The notes under the pieces were generated by a model that ran no database searches, was not told where the DNA came from, and worked only from the letters and a program-made list of their open reading frames with translations. This document shows positions 9,215 to 16,983 of a stretch of DNA of 59,456 nt, one piece after another. This DNA comes from Pseudoduganella buxea. Its GTDB lineage: Bacteria > Pseudomonadota > Gammaproteobacteria > Burkholderiales > Burkholderiaceae_D. The DNA lies in assembly GCF_009720835.1 (NCBI RefSeq), contig NZ_WNKZ01000029.1, forward strand, positions 1 to 59,456, given 5' to 3'. The first letter of the stretch is position 1. Every line of letters begins with the position of its first letter. Both the position numbers and the translations under genes were made by a program.

Positions 9215-10446
9215 CACCGCAGCACTCCCCACGCTTCACGGCAGCGGTTACGCGCCACCATCAAGCCGTAATAGGCCCGCTGGCCGTCGGCCGGCGTCTG
9301 CAGCAGCGTGTCGATGCCCAGCTGATCGTAGCTGCGGAACGGACGGCCCACCAGGCCATGCCCGCTCAGGTGCCGTATCAGCTGCTGGTTCAGGTATCCG
9401 AGTGCCATGTTCATCTCCAGGAAAGTGTCGTCGTGACAGTGATAGGCCAGTTCGTCCACGCACAGGAACAGCACGGCGGGAACGGTGCGGAAATTGAAGT
9501 TGTCGTAGTTGTAGTGGCGTTCGCAGGCATCGACGGGGTCGCGCGCGTCGAGACAGGTCATGGTGCTGCCATCGATGCGGTAGACCCCGGCCGCCACGCC
9601 ATCACCGGCGCGCAGGCAGAGCCGCACGCCGACGGCCGGCGCCCCCGGCAAGGTGGCGGCCAGCGCCGCCTGCGCCGCAGCCAGCGCGGCCAGCACCTCG
9701 TCCAGGCGGCGCTGGCCGAACACGCACGGTGCCGGATAGAAGCCGCCGTAGAAACGGCCGCTGTTGCGTTCGCGCGCATAGCCCTGGTGCGCCAGCAGCG
9801 CATCGCGCCAGTCGCCGGGCGCGCCGTCGTCGTGGACGTCGAGCCGGATCGCCTGGCCGCCCACGACCGGCACGATGCGCAGGCCAGCGTGGGGCGCCAG
9901 TGCCGCCAGCTCGGACAGGAAGTGGCCCGCCTCCAGCGCGAACAGCGATTTGCGGAATAGGTTGTACAGGGGTGCATAGCGGGTGAAGTCGCAGCGCAGT
10001 TCCAGCGCCAGCGGCGTGCCGGTTGCAGCGCTCGTGAACTCCGGCCGCAGGCGCAGCGTGCGCATGTCAACCTGCCAGCGCGCCGCGCCTTCCTGCAGCA
10101 CGAAGCGCAGCGGGTAATACGCGCGGGGCGACGGGTAGCTGGCATGCACGCCATAGCCCGCGCACGGCGTGACGGTGGCCGGCTGGTGCACCTGCAGCAG
10201 CAGCGCCAGCAGCCGGTCGCGCATGCTGCCGGTCGGCGCCAGGCCCAGGACGAGGGCGCGGAACAGCGGCGCGATGTCGATTGCGATGTCGATCGCGGCG
10301 TCGTCGTGCGTATTGGCTGGCACGCCGACCTGGTAGGTGCGTTCGACCTGGTCGAGCGCCCGTGCGTCGACGCAGGCATCGGCCGGCGCCAGGTAGCGGA
10401 AGCTGAATTCGTCGATGGCGCAGCGGCCCGGATGGAAGGCGTTCAT
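9214..10446 (-). CDS. SagB-type (nitroreductase-fold) azoline dehydrogenase
   Basis: This 410-residue protein starts MNAFHPGRCAIDEFSF, one base after the YcaO stop. Two segments identify the fold: SYPSPRAYYPLRFVL (about residues 119-133), matching the YPSGG.LYPLE strand of SagB-type dehydrogenases, and LFRKSLFALEAGHFLSELAALA (about 172-193), matching the nitroreductase helix with the LEAGH motif. SagB/McbC proteins use FMN to oxidise thiazolines and oxazolines to aromatic thiazoles and oxazoles. The usual RRS(x)R phosphate-binding motif is not obvious; SMRDRLLALL may be its degenerate equivalent. Cofactor use is therefore less certain than the fold. The position between YcaO and the dehydratase supports the role. 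Confidence 0.75.
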   Translation of the reverse strand: MNAFHPGRCAIDEFSFRYLAPADACVDARALDQVERTYQVGVPANTHDDAAIDIAIDIAPLFRALVLGLAPTGSMRDRLLALLLQVHQPATVTPCAGYGVHASYPSPRAYYPLRFVLQEGAARWQVDMRTLRLRPEFTSAATGTPLALELRCDFTRYAPLYNLFRKSLFALEAGHFLSELAALAPHAGLRIVPVVGGQAIRLDVHDDGAPGDWRDALLAHQGYARERNSGRFYGGFYPAPCVFGQRRLDEVLAALAAAQAALAATLPGAPAVGVRLCLRAGDGVAAGVYRIDGSTMTCLDARDPVDACERHYNYDNFNFRTVPAVLFLCVDELAYHCHDDTFLEMNMALGYLNQQLIRHLSGHGLVGRPFRSYDQLGIDTLLQTPADGQRAYYGLMVARNRCREAWGVLR

Positions 10447-10447
10447 G

Positions 10448-12073
10448 TCAGCCCAGTGGATGCAGTAAGGGTTGGGACAGGTCGGCATCGGCGTCCACCC
10501 ATGCGCAATGGCGCGCGGCGCGTGCCGGCCGGCCGGGCGGCAGGCACAGGGGCTTGTCGCCGAAGGTCAGCGGCAGCGTGCCGGGAATGAAGACGCGGGC
10601 CCCGTGCAGGCCGAGGGCGGGCAAGCCAGGCGGCGTGATGTCGGCCACCACGAGTTCGTATTCGGCACGGGCGGCGTGCGCGCACAGCATCTGCCAGGCG
10701 GCGGCGGGACCGCGCAGCGCCGTGTCCGCGCTGCGCGCGTGGGCGGCGGCGAAGTCCTGCCATGCCAGCGTTTCCGGTGCCGCGGCGAGGAAGTCGAAGT
10801 GGTGGCGCTGGCTGGCCAAGCCATAGAACTGGGCCTGGGCGCTGTCGCGCAGGTGGTCCAGCGCGTCGTCGCCATGGCGGCGGCGCTGCCGCGCCAGGTT
10901 GCGCTCCGTGACACCCACCAGCGAATGGGCTTCGCCCAGCGCGGCGGCCATCGCCTCTTCGGGGTCGGGGTGGCATGCCGCCGTCACGAAGGCGGCCAGT
11001 CGCCCTTCGCCGCGGCCCAGCAGCAGCACCATCACGGCCGGCAGCGCGACCTCGGTGGTGATGTCGAAACACAGTACGTCGTAGCCGGCCAGCGCCAGCT
11101 GGCAGTAACGCTGCCGCAGCGGCGCGCTGGCGATGCTGGCGGCAGCGAAGCGGGGTGGCGCCGAGCGGCTGTACCACGCCAGCAGCAGGCCATCGCGCTC
11201 GATCAGTTCCAGCGCGCCGAACAGCGCCGCCTCCTCGGGCGTGCTGCCCAGCGCGCAGCCGTTGCTGTTCTGGCCATGGCTGAACGGCCGCTCGGGCGCC
11301 AGCAGGTAATTGATCATCGGTAGCGGCAGCAGGCGTTCGACACCCGCGTGCACCAGACGGCATGGCAGCCAATGCATGGGCTGCCCTGCATCGAAGCCGG
11401 GGAACAGCAGCGCCATCTGCCCCGGCGGCACGCCGGTCACCTGGTCGGGACGCCACGCCGCTTCGCCCAGTTCCGCGTAGGTGGCATGGCGCGCGGTGGG
11501 CGGAATCGTGCTGCCGGCCCAGCGTTCGCAGTATTCCAGCACGGCACCGCGCATGCGCTGCAGGTCGGTGCTGCCGCGGCCTATACCCAGCAGGCCCGTG
11601 GCCGGCTGGTAGCAGTGATAACTGTCGCCGCCCGGGCTGGGCTGCAACACCAGGCCCTGGGCCGAAGCGTTGCCGAACACGCGCACGGCACCATCGAGAT
11701 CGGCCGTGCCCGTGCGGCAGTCGCGCCGGCCGGTGGCAAGGCCCGTGGCGGTGGCGCGCGCTGCCGGTGCGGGGAAGTAGCGTTTGCTGAACGCGCCTTC
11801 CAGATACAGGTAGACGCAGCCCCATTCCGGTTCGTGCGCGGCGAGCCGTGCCAGCAGGGCCGCCAGTTGCGCCTGCAGCATGGCGTGCCAGCGCCACCGG
11901 CGCTGGAAGGCGGGAAAGACACTGAACTGGCCGGCGAATGCGTCGAGTTGCGCCTGGCAAGCCGCATCCGCGCCGGGCAGCAGCGCCAGCGTCGACGGCG
12001 TCGCCAGTACGGTCACGGCGCCGGCGGGCGCCATACGGCGCACGAACCCGGTCAGCAGCGCCACGTCGCTCAC
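10448..12073 (-). CDS. YcaO-domain azoline-forming cyclodehydratase
   Basis: This 541-residue protein starts at GTG 12073, overlapping the stop of the partner gene (GTGA). YcaO hallmarks are a YCERWAG segment at about residue 200, NGCALGST followed by ALFGALELIERDGLLLAWY, and AALGEAHSLVG. These supply the glutamates that bind Mg-ATP. In RiPP pathways such proteins phosphorylate the amide oxygen and cyclise Cys, Ser or Thr to azolines. The N-terminal ~180 residues are less conserved. The C-terminus reads QPLLHPLG, a weak version of the proline-rich tail typical of azoline-type YcaO enzymes. It needs the neighbouring leader-binding protein (12070-13641) to recognise the substrate peptide encoded at 13779-13937. 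Confidence 0.92.
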   Translation of the reverse strand: MSDVALLTGFVRRMAPAGAVTVLATPSTLALLPGADAACQAQLDAFAGQFSVFPAFQRRWRWHAMLQAQLAALLARLAAHEPEWGCVYLYLEGAFSKRYFPAPAARATATGLATGRRDCRTGTADLDGAVRVFGNASAQGLVLQPSPGGDSYHCYQPATGLLGIGRGSTDLQRMRGAVLEYCERWAGSTIPPTARHATYAELGEAAWRPDQVTGVPPGQMALLFPGFDAGQPMHWLPCRLVHAGVERLLPLPMINYLLAPERPFSHGQNSNGCALGSTPEEAALFGALELIERDGLLLAWYSRSAPPRFAAASIASAPLRQRYCQLALAGYDVLCFDITTEVALPAVMVLLLGRGEGRLAAFVTAACHPDPEEAMAAALGEAHSLVGVTERNLARQRRRHGDDALDHLRDSAQAQFYGLASQRHHFDFLAAAPETLAWQDFAAAHARSADTALRGPAAAWQMLCAHAARAEYELVVADITPPGLPALGLHGARVFIPGTLPLTFGDKPLCLPPGRPARAARHCAWVDADADLSQPLLHPLG

Positions 12074-13641
12074 GATGCCTCCGTCGGCTGCGCTGCGTCG
12101 ATCGGCTGCGCGGGCAGGATGATGTCACGCGCCGGGGCCTGCTCGACTTGCCACAGGGCGCGGTACAGCGCCAGCAGACCCGCTTCGCGCTGGGCCGCGC
12201 TGGTGTCGCCATCGTGCGGTAAATAGATGGTCGCGCCGCCCGCGCACAGCACGGCGCAGCGCGGCCATGCTGCCGTTGCCAGCGGCACGTCGGCCCAGCG
12301 CACCCGCGTCCCGTAGGCCGCGTTGATGCAGAAATTCAGGTATTGCTCGCGCGCGGACAGGGCCGGCGCGTCTCGCCATGCCGGTGGCGCCGCGCGCAAC
12401 GGTGCCACGGCGCGCCGTGCGGTATCGAGCTGCGCCAGGTAGCGGCCGATCGCTGCCCGCTCGGCCGGGGCCGTGTTGCAGAACCAATGACCGTGGATGT
12501 CGGCCAGTTGCACCAGCGCCTCGGCCAGGCATTGCGTACGCGTCATGCCCGCGCTGGCCAGCGTGACGGGGGTGTCGCGGCCGGCCAGCCACGCTTCGCA
12601 CGTATAGAGCTTGATGCTGCTGCCGTCCGGAGTGTGCTCGACGGGCGAACGCAAGGGCGACAGGGGCGTGCGTAGCAGCTCTTCGGCGCGCGCGGCCACG
12701 ACGATCGCATCATCGGCGCCGGGCCGGCCTTCGGCGAAGGGCCGCAGCGGATACAGCCCGGCGCTGTTCATCGGCACGTCGGCGTCCAGGCCGAAGTGCA
12801 GGTAGCGCCCCGTCGGCAGGAGCCGCACGCCGCACAGGTGGTCGAAGCAGATCATTGCCGCCGTCGCACCCGCGCAGAGGCCTTCGGGCGGCGTCACCGG
12901 CGTTCCCGCATGGCGCGGCGCCAGCAGCGGCAGGTCGGCGCCGTGTAGGGCGCACAGCTGCCCGTGCGCCACCAGCGCGACCAGGTGCTGCGCCCCGGGT
13001 AACGCGGCCATCAGGTGTTCGAAAGGGTAAGCCGGGCCATCGGCGCACTGCACCACACAGTCGTACCCGGGTCCGGGTGTGGTGACGACGTCGAGCGCGG
13101 CATCAGGCCACCGGGCCAGGCCGGCAAAGACGGCCTGCAATTCGTTTGCTTGCCAGGCGTCGCCCAGTTGCAGCACGCTCAGGCGGCGTGCGCCCAGGCA
13201 GGCAAAGGTCTTGATCGCGCTCGTCAAAGCGTAATCGCCGGCGGCGAGCAGGATTCGTGCGTCAAGAAAGCAGCGAAACGCGGCGGCGCTGTCGTCGACA
13301 AACGACCGTAAATACAGCAGCGCATCCTGGGCCGGCGCCAGCTGCGATTCCGCCAGCGGCGATTCGATCCGCAAGGCGGCGGATTTGGAAACAAGAAACT
13401 GCAGGAACTTTAATATATAGCTCCGGTGCGCGGAAGGAATATCTTCCATTGCCGCACCCAGTGAGCGCTCGCCGTCCAGCAGGTCGCAGAACCGATAGAT
13501 ATTGCGGATGCATTCCGGCTGCAGGCGCACGATGTAATTGTCGCCGGCATATTTAATATGAATCCGGTCTTCGGCACCGCGCAGGAAAATGTCCGGCCGC
13601 AATATATAGATATCATCCGGCTGTAAATTCGTCGTCAGCAT
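12070..13641 (-). CDS. TOMM leader-binding / ocin-ThiF-like protein
   Basis: This 523-residue protein starts MLTTNLQPDDIYILRPDIFL; the ATG at 13641 has GGAG about ten bases upstream, better than the TTG at 13677. Residues about 7-90 look like a winged-helix RiPP recognition element. The middle (about 130-330, with IKTFACLGARRLSVLQLG) is a degenerate E1/ThiF-like domain without the GxGxxG nucleotide motif. This fits ocin-ThiF-like partners that bind the precursor leader and activate YcaO rather than adenylate a substrate. The call rests on the domain pattern and on its position directly before YcaO. No close family motif is diagnostic by eye. Confidence 0.7.
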   Translation of the reverse strand: MLTTNLQPDDIYILRPDIFLRGAEDRIHIKYAGDNYIVRLQPECIRNIYRFCDLLDGERSLGAAMEDIPSAHRSYILKFLQFLVSKSAALRIESPLAESQLAPAQDALLYLRSFVDDSAAAFRCFLDARILLAAGDYALTSAIKTFACLGARRLSVLQLGDAWQANELQAVFAGLARWPDAALDVVTTPGPGYDCVVQCADGPAYPFEHLMAALPGAQHLVALVAHGQLCALHGADLPLLAPRHAGTPVTPPEGLCAGATAAMICFDHLCGVRLLPTGRYLHFGLDADVPMNSAGLYPLRPFAEGRPGADDAIVVAARAEELLRTPLSPLRSPVEHTPDGSSIKLYTCEAWLAGRDTPVTLASAGMTRTQCLAEALVQLADIHGHWFCNTAPAERAAIGRYLAQLDTARRAVAPLRAAPPAWRDAPALSAREQYLNFCINAAYGTRVRWADVPLATAAWPRCAVLCAGGATIYLPHDGDTSAAQREAGLLALYRALWQVEQAPARDIILPAQPIDAAQPTEAS

Positions 13642-13695
13642 TTTCCGCTCCGTAATCTGCAATAGCGAACGCGACAATTAATGGAATGGGGGAAT

Positions 13696-13724
13696 GCGCT
13701 GCGCTCGCGCCAGCGAGGCAGCGC
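13696..13724 (-). promoter_or_regulatory. Strong hairpin between precursor and modification genes
   Basis: The arms GCGCTGCGCTCGC (13696-13708) and GCGAGGCAGCGC (13713-13724) pair over 12 bp with one bulged base and a four-base loop. In the minus-strand transcript this lies 54 bases after the precursor stop and 54 bases before the ocin-ThiF-like start. No U-run follows, so it is not a standard intrinsic terminator. It may slow exonucleases or attenuate read-through, so that more precursor than enzyme is made. That role is inferred from similar arrangements in other RiPP operons. Confidence 0.5.
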
Positions 13725-13778
13725 TCGTTCCGGTTCGACATCATTATTGGACGACGCCCCGGAAAGCAGACACGGCTA

Positions 13779-13937
13779 TCAGCAGCCGCGTGCCAGCAGG
13801 CTCTGCTTGCTGCAGGTGGAGCCCGCGCAAACGGTCGAGGAAGCACCCATTTCTTCCATGGCGGTAGCTTCGTTGGTTTCCAGGATTTCGAAATCGAAGT
13901 CGATGTCCAGGTCCACGGTGGTGTCAACGTTTTGCAT
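13779..13937 (-). CDS. Thiopeptide-like RiPP precursor peptide
   Basis: This 52-residue gene is too short for ordinary gene calling. ATG at 13937 follows AGGAG with a seven-base spacer. The acidic leader runs MQNVDTTVDLDIDFDFEILE and on to AMEEMGA at residues 26-32. The probable core is residues 33-52, SSTVCAGSTCSKQSLLARGC: four Ser, two Thr and three Cys plus a second Ser/Thr cluster at 40-43. The leader pattern (alternating D/hydrophobic, EIxE, then MGA before Ser) resembles thiopeptide precursors; from memory thiocillin leaders also end in MGA before the core. Cys can become thiazole, Ser/Thr dehydro residues, and Ser33 plus a downstream Ser such as Ser43 could form a central pyridine. The cleavage site and modifications are predictions. 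It is the first gene of the minus-strand operon. Confidence 0.85.
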   Translation of the reverse strand: MQNVDTTVDLDIDFDFEILETNEATAMEEMGASSTVCAGSTCSKQSLLARGC

Positions 13938-14301
13938 TTTAAATCTCCTAGTAGTGGATAAAGTGAAGCACTCGATGAAGTGCAGGGGAATCGTAATTCA
14001 GGATTTTTTTGAAAACAAGCCAATATGCAAAACTTATACAAAGTTTCGAAAAATCGTGAAACACCCGGATGAAACAGGGGATTTACTGCAGAAAGGAAAT
14101 ATGTTTACGGCAGAGTGATAAATACGTGCATAACTCATACAAATTCATGAAATCCGGCGACCCGCGCGGTGCTAACCTGCCCTTCCATCAATAGGACGGC
14201 ATTAATTACTTCCGCCCTGCCAGCAAGGTACAAGCGGGCTCTGGAATATCCGGATTACTGATTACTAATTGTTGAGTTAAATAAAGTTGATAGGATTTCC
14301 C
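13938..14301. promoter_or_regulatory. Divergent control region of the RiPP island
   Basis: This 364-base gene-free stretch is distinctly AT-richer than its surroundings and separates the precursor operon (minus) from the dsbA-like/exporter operon (plus), so it must hold both promoters. Visible elements are a pair of 21-base direct repeats (14031-14051 and 14132-14152, 16 of 21 identical, 101 bases apart), the first containing the palindrome AACTT-ATACA-AAGTT. There is also a small hairpin GCACT...AGTGC (13968-13983) in the precursor leader transcript and a GATTACT doublet near 14251-14265. No perfect -35/-10 pair stands out. The repeats are candidate regulator sites. I see no regulator gene in the island itself. 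Confidence 0.6.
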
Positions 14302-15015
14302 ATGCAACTTTCAAGACGACATTTCATCCCCGTGGCGGCCGTCATCGTCGGCGCCGCCGTCCTGCTGAACGTATCGAGCGCGCCTGCCGACCCGGCCCGC
14401 CCTTATCAGGTGCTGCAGGCCCCACCGCCGCCGCCCGGCCCCATCGAGGTGGTTGAATTTTTCTGGTACAGCTGCCCCCATTGCCACGAGTTCGAGCCGG
14501 CGCTGCGCGACTGGGCGGCACGCCACCGGCGGGACATCGTGCTGCGCCGCGTCCCCGTCGGCATGCGCCCGCAGCAATTGCCGCAACAGCGCATGTTCTA
14601 TGTAATGGAAGCGCTGGGCATGGGCGAAGACGCCGACCGGGAGCTGTTCCGCCAGATCCACGAGGCGGGCAAGCCCCTCGACACCCAGGCGGCCCTCGCC
14701 ACGTTCGCGGCCGGCGCCGGCGTTACGCCGCAACGCTTCAACGCCGCGTGGCAGTCACCAGGCGTGCAGCGCAGGGTCGACGAGGCCACCCGGCTGCATC
14801 AGGCGATGCACGTGACCATGGTGCCGACGGTGGTGATCGGCGGGCGCTATGTGACGTCGCCGGCGATGCTGAGCGCGACCATGCCGATGTGGGGCCAGAC
14901 GGTGGCCGGCAGCCACGAGGCGACGGTGAAGATGATGGATACCCTGCTGCATCGGGCGCGGCAGGACAGCAAGGCGGGAGGAACGGGACATGAACGCACC
15001 GCGCGAAGCGATTGA
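14302..15015 (+). CDS. DsbA-like thiol:disulfide oxidoreductase
   Basis: This 237-residue protein has an N-terminal signal or anchor (MQLSRRHFIPVAAVIVGAAV) and the DsbA active site FFWYSCPHCHEFEP. The cis-proline loop MVPTVVIGG follows near residue 175. ATG 14302 is preceded by TAGGA; an upstream TTG at 14287 is less likely. CPHC is the strongly oxidising DsbA/PilB-type dithiol. The protein should act in the periplasm. In this operon, with the exporter, it may fold the two Cys-containing secreted proteins of the other arm or act on an exported Cys-rich peptide; both are inferences. The coding region overlaps the start of the membrane fusion gene by 26 bases. Confidence 0.85.
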   Translation: MQLSRRHFIPVAAVIVGAAVLLNVSSAPADPARPYQVLQAPPPPPGPIEVVEFFWYSCPHCHEFEPALRDWAARHRRDIVLRRVPVGMRPQQLPQQRMFYVMEALGMGEDADRELFRQIHEAGKPLDTQAALATFAAGAGVTPQRFNAAWQSPGVQRRVDEATRLHQAMHVTMVPTVVIGGRYVTSPAMLSATMPMWGQTVAGSHEATVKMMDTLLHRARQDSKAGGTGHERTARSD

Positions 15016-16267
15016 CATCACCGGCGCCGGCATGGATGTGCGGCGCCCGCAAGCGCGCCGGCCTTGGCGGCGCTGGGCCGCAGTGGCCGGCATCTGCGCC
15101 ACGCTGGCGGCTGCCGGCTGGGCCCTGGCACCGCGCGGCGTGCGCGTACCCGCCGACAGCGTGCGCATCGCGACCGTGGAACGGGGCGTATTCACGGACG
15201 ACGTCGTCGTACGCGCCAATGCGGAGGCGCTGAACCAGGTGCTGCTCGATGCGGTGGAAGGCGGGCGTGTGGAAGAGGTGTACGTGCGCGACGGCGCCCA
15301 CGTGCAGAAGGGCGACCTGCTGTTTCGCCTGTCGAACCCGCAGCGGCGCATGGAACTGCTGCAGCGCGAATCGGAACAGGCGCAGCAGCTCTCCAACCTG
15401 GCCAACCTGCAGGTGACGTTCCAGGTCGCGCGCAACGAGCATACGGACCGCATCGCCGACCTGCAGTTCGACGTGACGCAAGCCGAGAAGCTGTATCGCC
15501 GCAACCGCGAACTGTCGGCCAAGGGCTTCATTTCCAACGTGGCGCTGGAAGAATCGGCCGACAAGCTGGAACAGGCGCGCCGCAAGCTGCAGACCGAACA
15601 GAAAGGGGGCGACCGTGAATTCGCCGTGCGCCAGCAGGCCATGAATACGATGATGGCGGCCACGCGCCGGCTGGAATCGGGCATGGCGCTGGCCCATGCC
15701 ACGCTCGACGGCCTGGCCATGCGGGCGCCGGCCAGCGGCCGGCTGAGCGACTTCGCGCTGCAGGTGGGTGAGGCGGTGCGGGTCGACCAGCGCGTCGGCC
15801 GCATCGACGATGCCCAGTTCAAGCTGGTCGCGCACATCGACGAGTACTACCTGAACCGCGTGGCGCCGGGCCGGCGCGGCGTGGCCACCTTGGACGGCAG
15901 CGACCATGCCGTGGAGGTGAGCCGCGTGTACCGCCAGGTCAAGGACCGCCGCTTCAGCGCCGAACTGCTGTTCGCACGCCAGCCGGCCGGCCTGCAGCCC
16001 GGCATGAGCGTCGACGTGCGCCTGACCCTGGGCGAACCCAAGCCGGCGCTGGTGCTGCCGAACGGCCCCTACCTGAACGACAGCGGCGGCGCCTGGGTCT
16101 ACGCACTGTCCGGCGATGGCACGGACGCCAGCCGCCGCCCAGTGCGCACGGGCCGGCGCAATGCCGGCCAGGTCGAAGTACTGGGCGGGCTGGCCGCCGG
16201 CGAGCGCGTCCTCATTTCCGCCTATGCGCCGTACGGCCAGGCCGAGCGCCTGCGGCTGCAACGGTAA
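14990..16267 (+). CDS. HlyD/MacA-type membrane fusion protein
   Basis: This 425-residue protein has one N-terminal membrane anchor (about residues 26-47) and a lipoyl-like half motif VEEVYVRDGAHVQKGDLLFRL. A long alpha-helical hairpin follows (about 120-230, rich in E, Q and L), then a second lipoyl half and a beta-barrel (AHIDEYYLNRVAPGRRG) before a C-terminal region. It is the periplasmic adaptor that links an inner-membrane ABC transporter to an outer-membrane TolC-type channel. No TolC homologue is in the window. The gene overlaps the dsbA-like gene and is 33 bases ahead of the ATPase gene, so the three form an operon. Confidence 0.9.
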   Translation: MNAPREAIDITGAGMDVRRPQARRPWRRWAAVAGICATLAAAGWALAPRGVRVPADSVRIATVERGVFTDDVVVRANAEALNQVLLDAVEGGRVEEVYVRDGAHVQKGDLLFRLSNPQRRMELLQRESEQAQQLSNLANLQVTFQVARNEHTDRIADLQFDVTQAEKLYRRNRELSAKGFISNVALEESADKLEQARRKLQTEQKGGDREFAVRQQAMNTMMAATRRLESGMALAHATLDGLAMRAPASGRLSDFALQVGEAVRVDQRVGRIDDAQFKLVAHIDEYYLNRVAPGRRGVATLDGSDHAVEVSRVYRQVKDRRFSAELLFARQPAGLQPGMSVDVRLTLGEPKPALVLPNGPYLNDSGGAWVYALSGDGTDASRRPVRTGRRNAGQVEVLGGLAAGERVLISAYAPYGQAERLRLQR

Positions 16268-16300
16268 ACGCGGCATCCCCCTGACAAAACTGGAGCCACC

Positions 16301-16981
16301 ATGATCAAACTGTCCCGCCTGAGCAAGGTCTACGCGACCGACGACGTGCTGACCACCGCGCTGTGCGATATCAACCTGACGATCGAGAAGGGCGATTTCG
16401 TCGCCATCACCGGTCCTTCCGGCTGCGGCAAGTCCACCCTCCTTGGCCTGCTCGGCTTTCTCGATGCACCCGATTCGGGCGAATACTGGTTCAAGGGCAG
16501 CAATGTGGCCGGCCTGCCCGAGGACCAGCTCAATGCCATGCGCCGCAGCGGCGTGGGCTTCATCTTCCAGAACTTCAACCTGATCGACGAGCTCAGTGTT
16601 TACGAAAACGTCGAGCTGGCACTGAAGTATGCCGGCACGCCCGCCCGCGAACGGCGCCAGCGTGTGGAGGGGGTACTGGAAAAACTCGGCGTGCTGCACC
16701 GGATGAATCACCGGCCCTCGCAACTGTCGGGCGGGCAGCAGCAGCGCGTGGCCATCGCGCGGGCGCTGGTGGCGGAACCGAGCCTGCTGCTGGCGGACGA
16801 ACCGACCGGCAACCTGGACTCGGCCCATGGCGACGAGGTGATGCAGATCCTGTCGCGCATCAATGCCGAAGGAACCACCATCGTCATGGTGACGCACTCG
16901 CCGGAATACGCCGCGCGGGCGCGCCGCATCGTGCGGCTGCACGACGGCCGCATCCAGGACCGGCAGGCCAGGGCTGCGTGA
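16301..16981 (+). CDS. MacB/LolD-type ABC transporter ATPase
   Basis: This 226-residue stand-alone ATPase has a Walker A motif (GPSGCGKST), Q-loop region (FIFQNFNLIDELSV), ABC signature (LSGGQQQRVAIARAL), Walker B (LLLADEPTGNLD) and H-loop (IVMVTHSPE). The sequence class is that of MacB, LolD and FtsE ATPases, which work with FtsX-type permeases. The only such permease in the window is the minus-strand gene at 655-3078. With the fusion protein before it this would complete a MacAB-like tripartite exporter for the peptide product. It ends two bases before the convergent Sel1 gene. Confidence 0.93.
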   Translation: MIKLSRLSKVYATDDVLTTALCDINLTIEKGDFVAITGPSGCGKSTLLGLLGFLDAPDSGEYWFKGSNVAGLPEDQLNAMRRSGVGFIFQNFNLIDELSVYENVELALKYAGTPARERRQRVEGVLEKLGVLHRMNHRPSQLSGGQQQRVAIARALVAEPSLLLADEPTGNLDSAHGDEVMQILSRINAEGTTIVMVTHSPEYAARARRIVRLHDGRIQDRQARAA

Positions 16982-16983
16982 AG

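Noticed and set aside
10443..12212. A 589-residue reading on the minus strand over the YcaO gene
   Set aside because: It is in another frame with an Arg/Ala/Gly-rich composition typical of GC-rich shadows. The 541-residue YcaO frame has recognisable catalytic motifs.
13681..14118. A possible plus-strand gene in the divergent promoter region (including a 47-codon piece near 13976)
   Set aside because: No ribosome site, no protein-like composition, and it overlaps the precursor gene antisense and the regulatory repeats.
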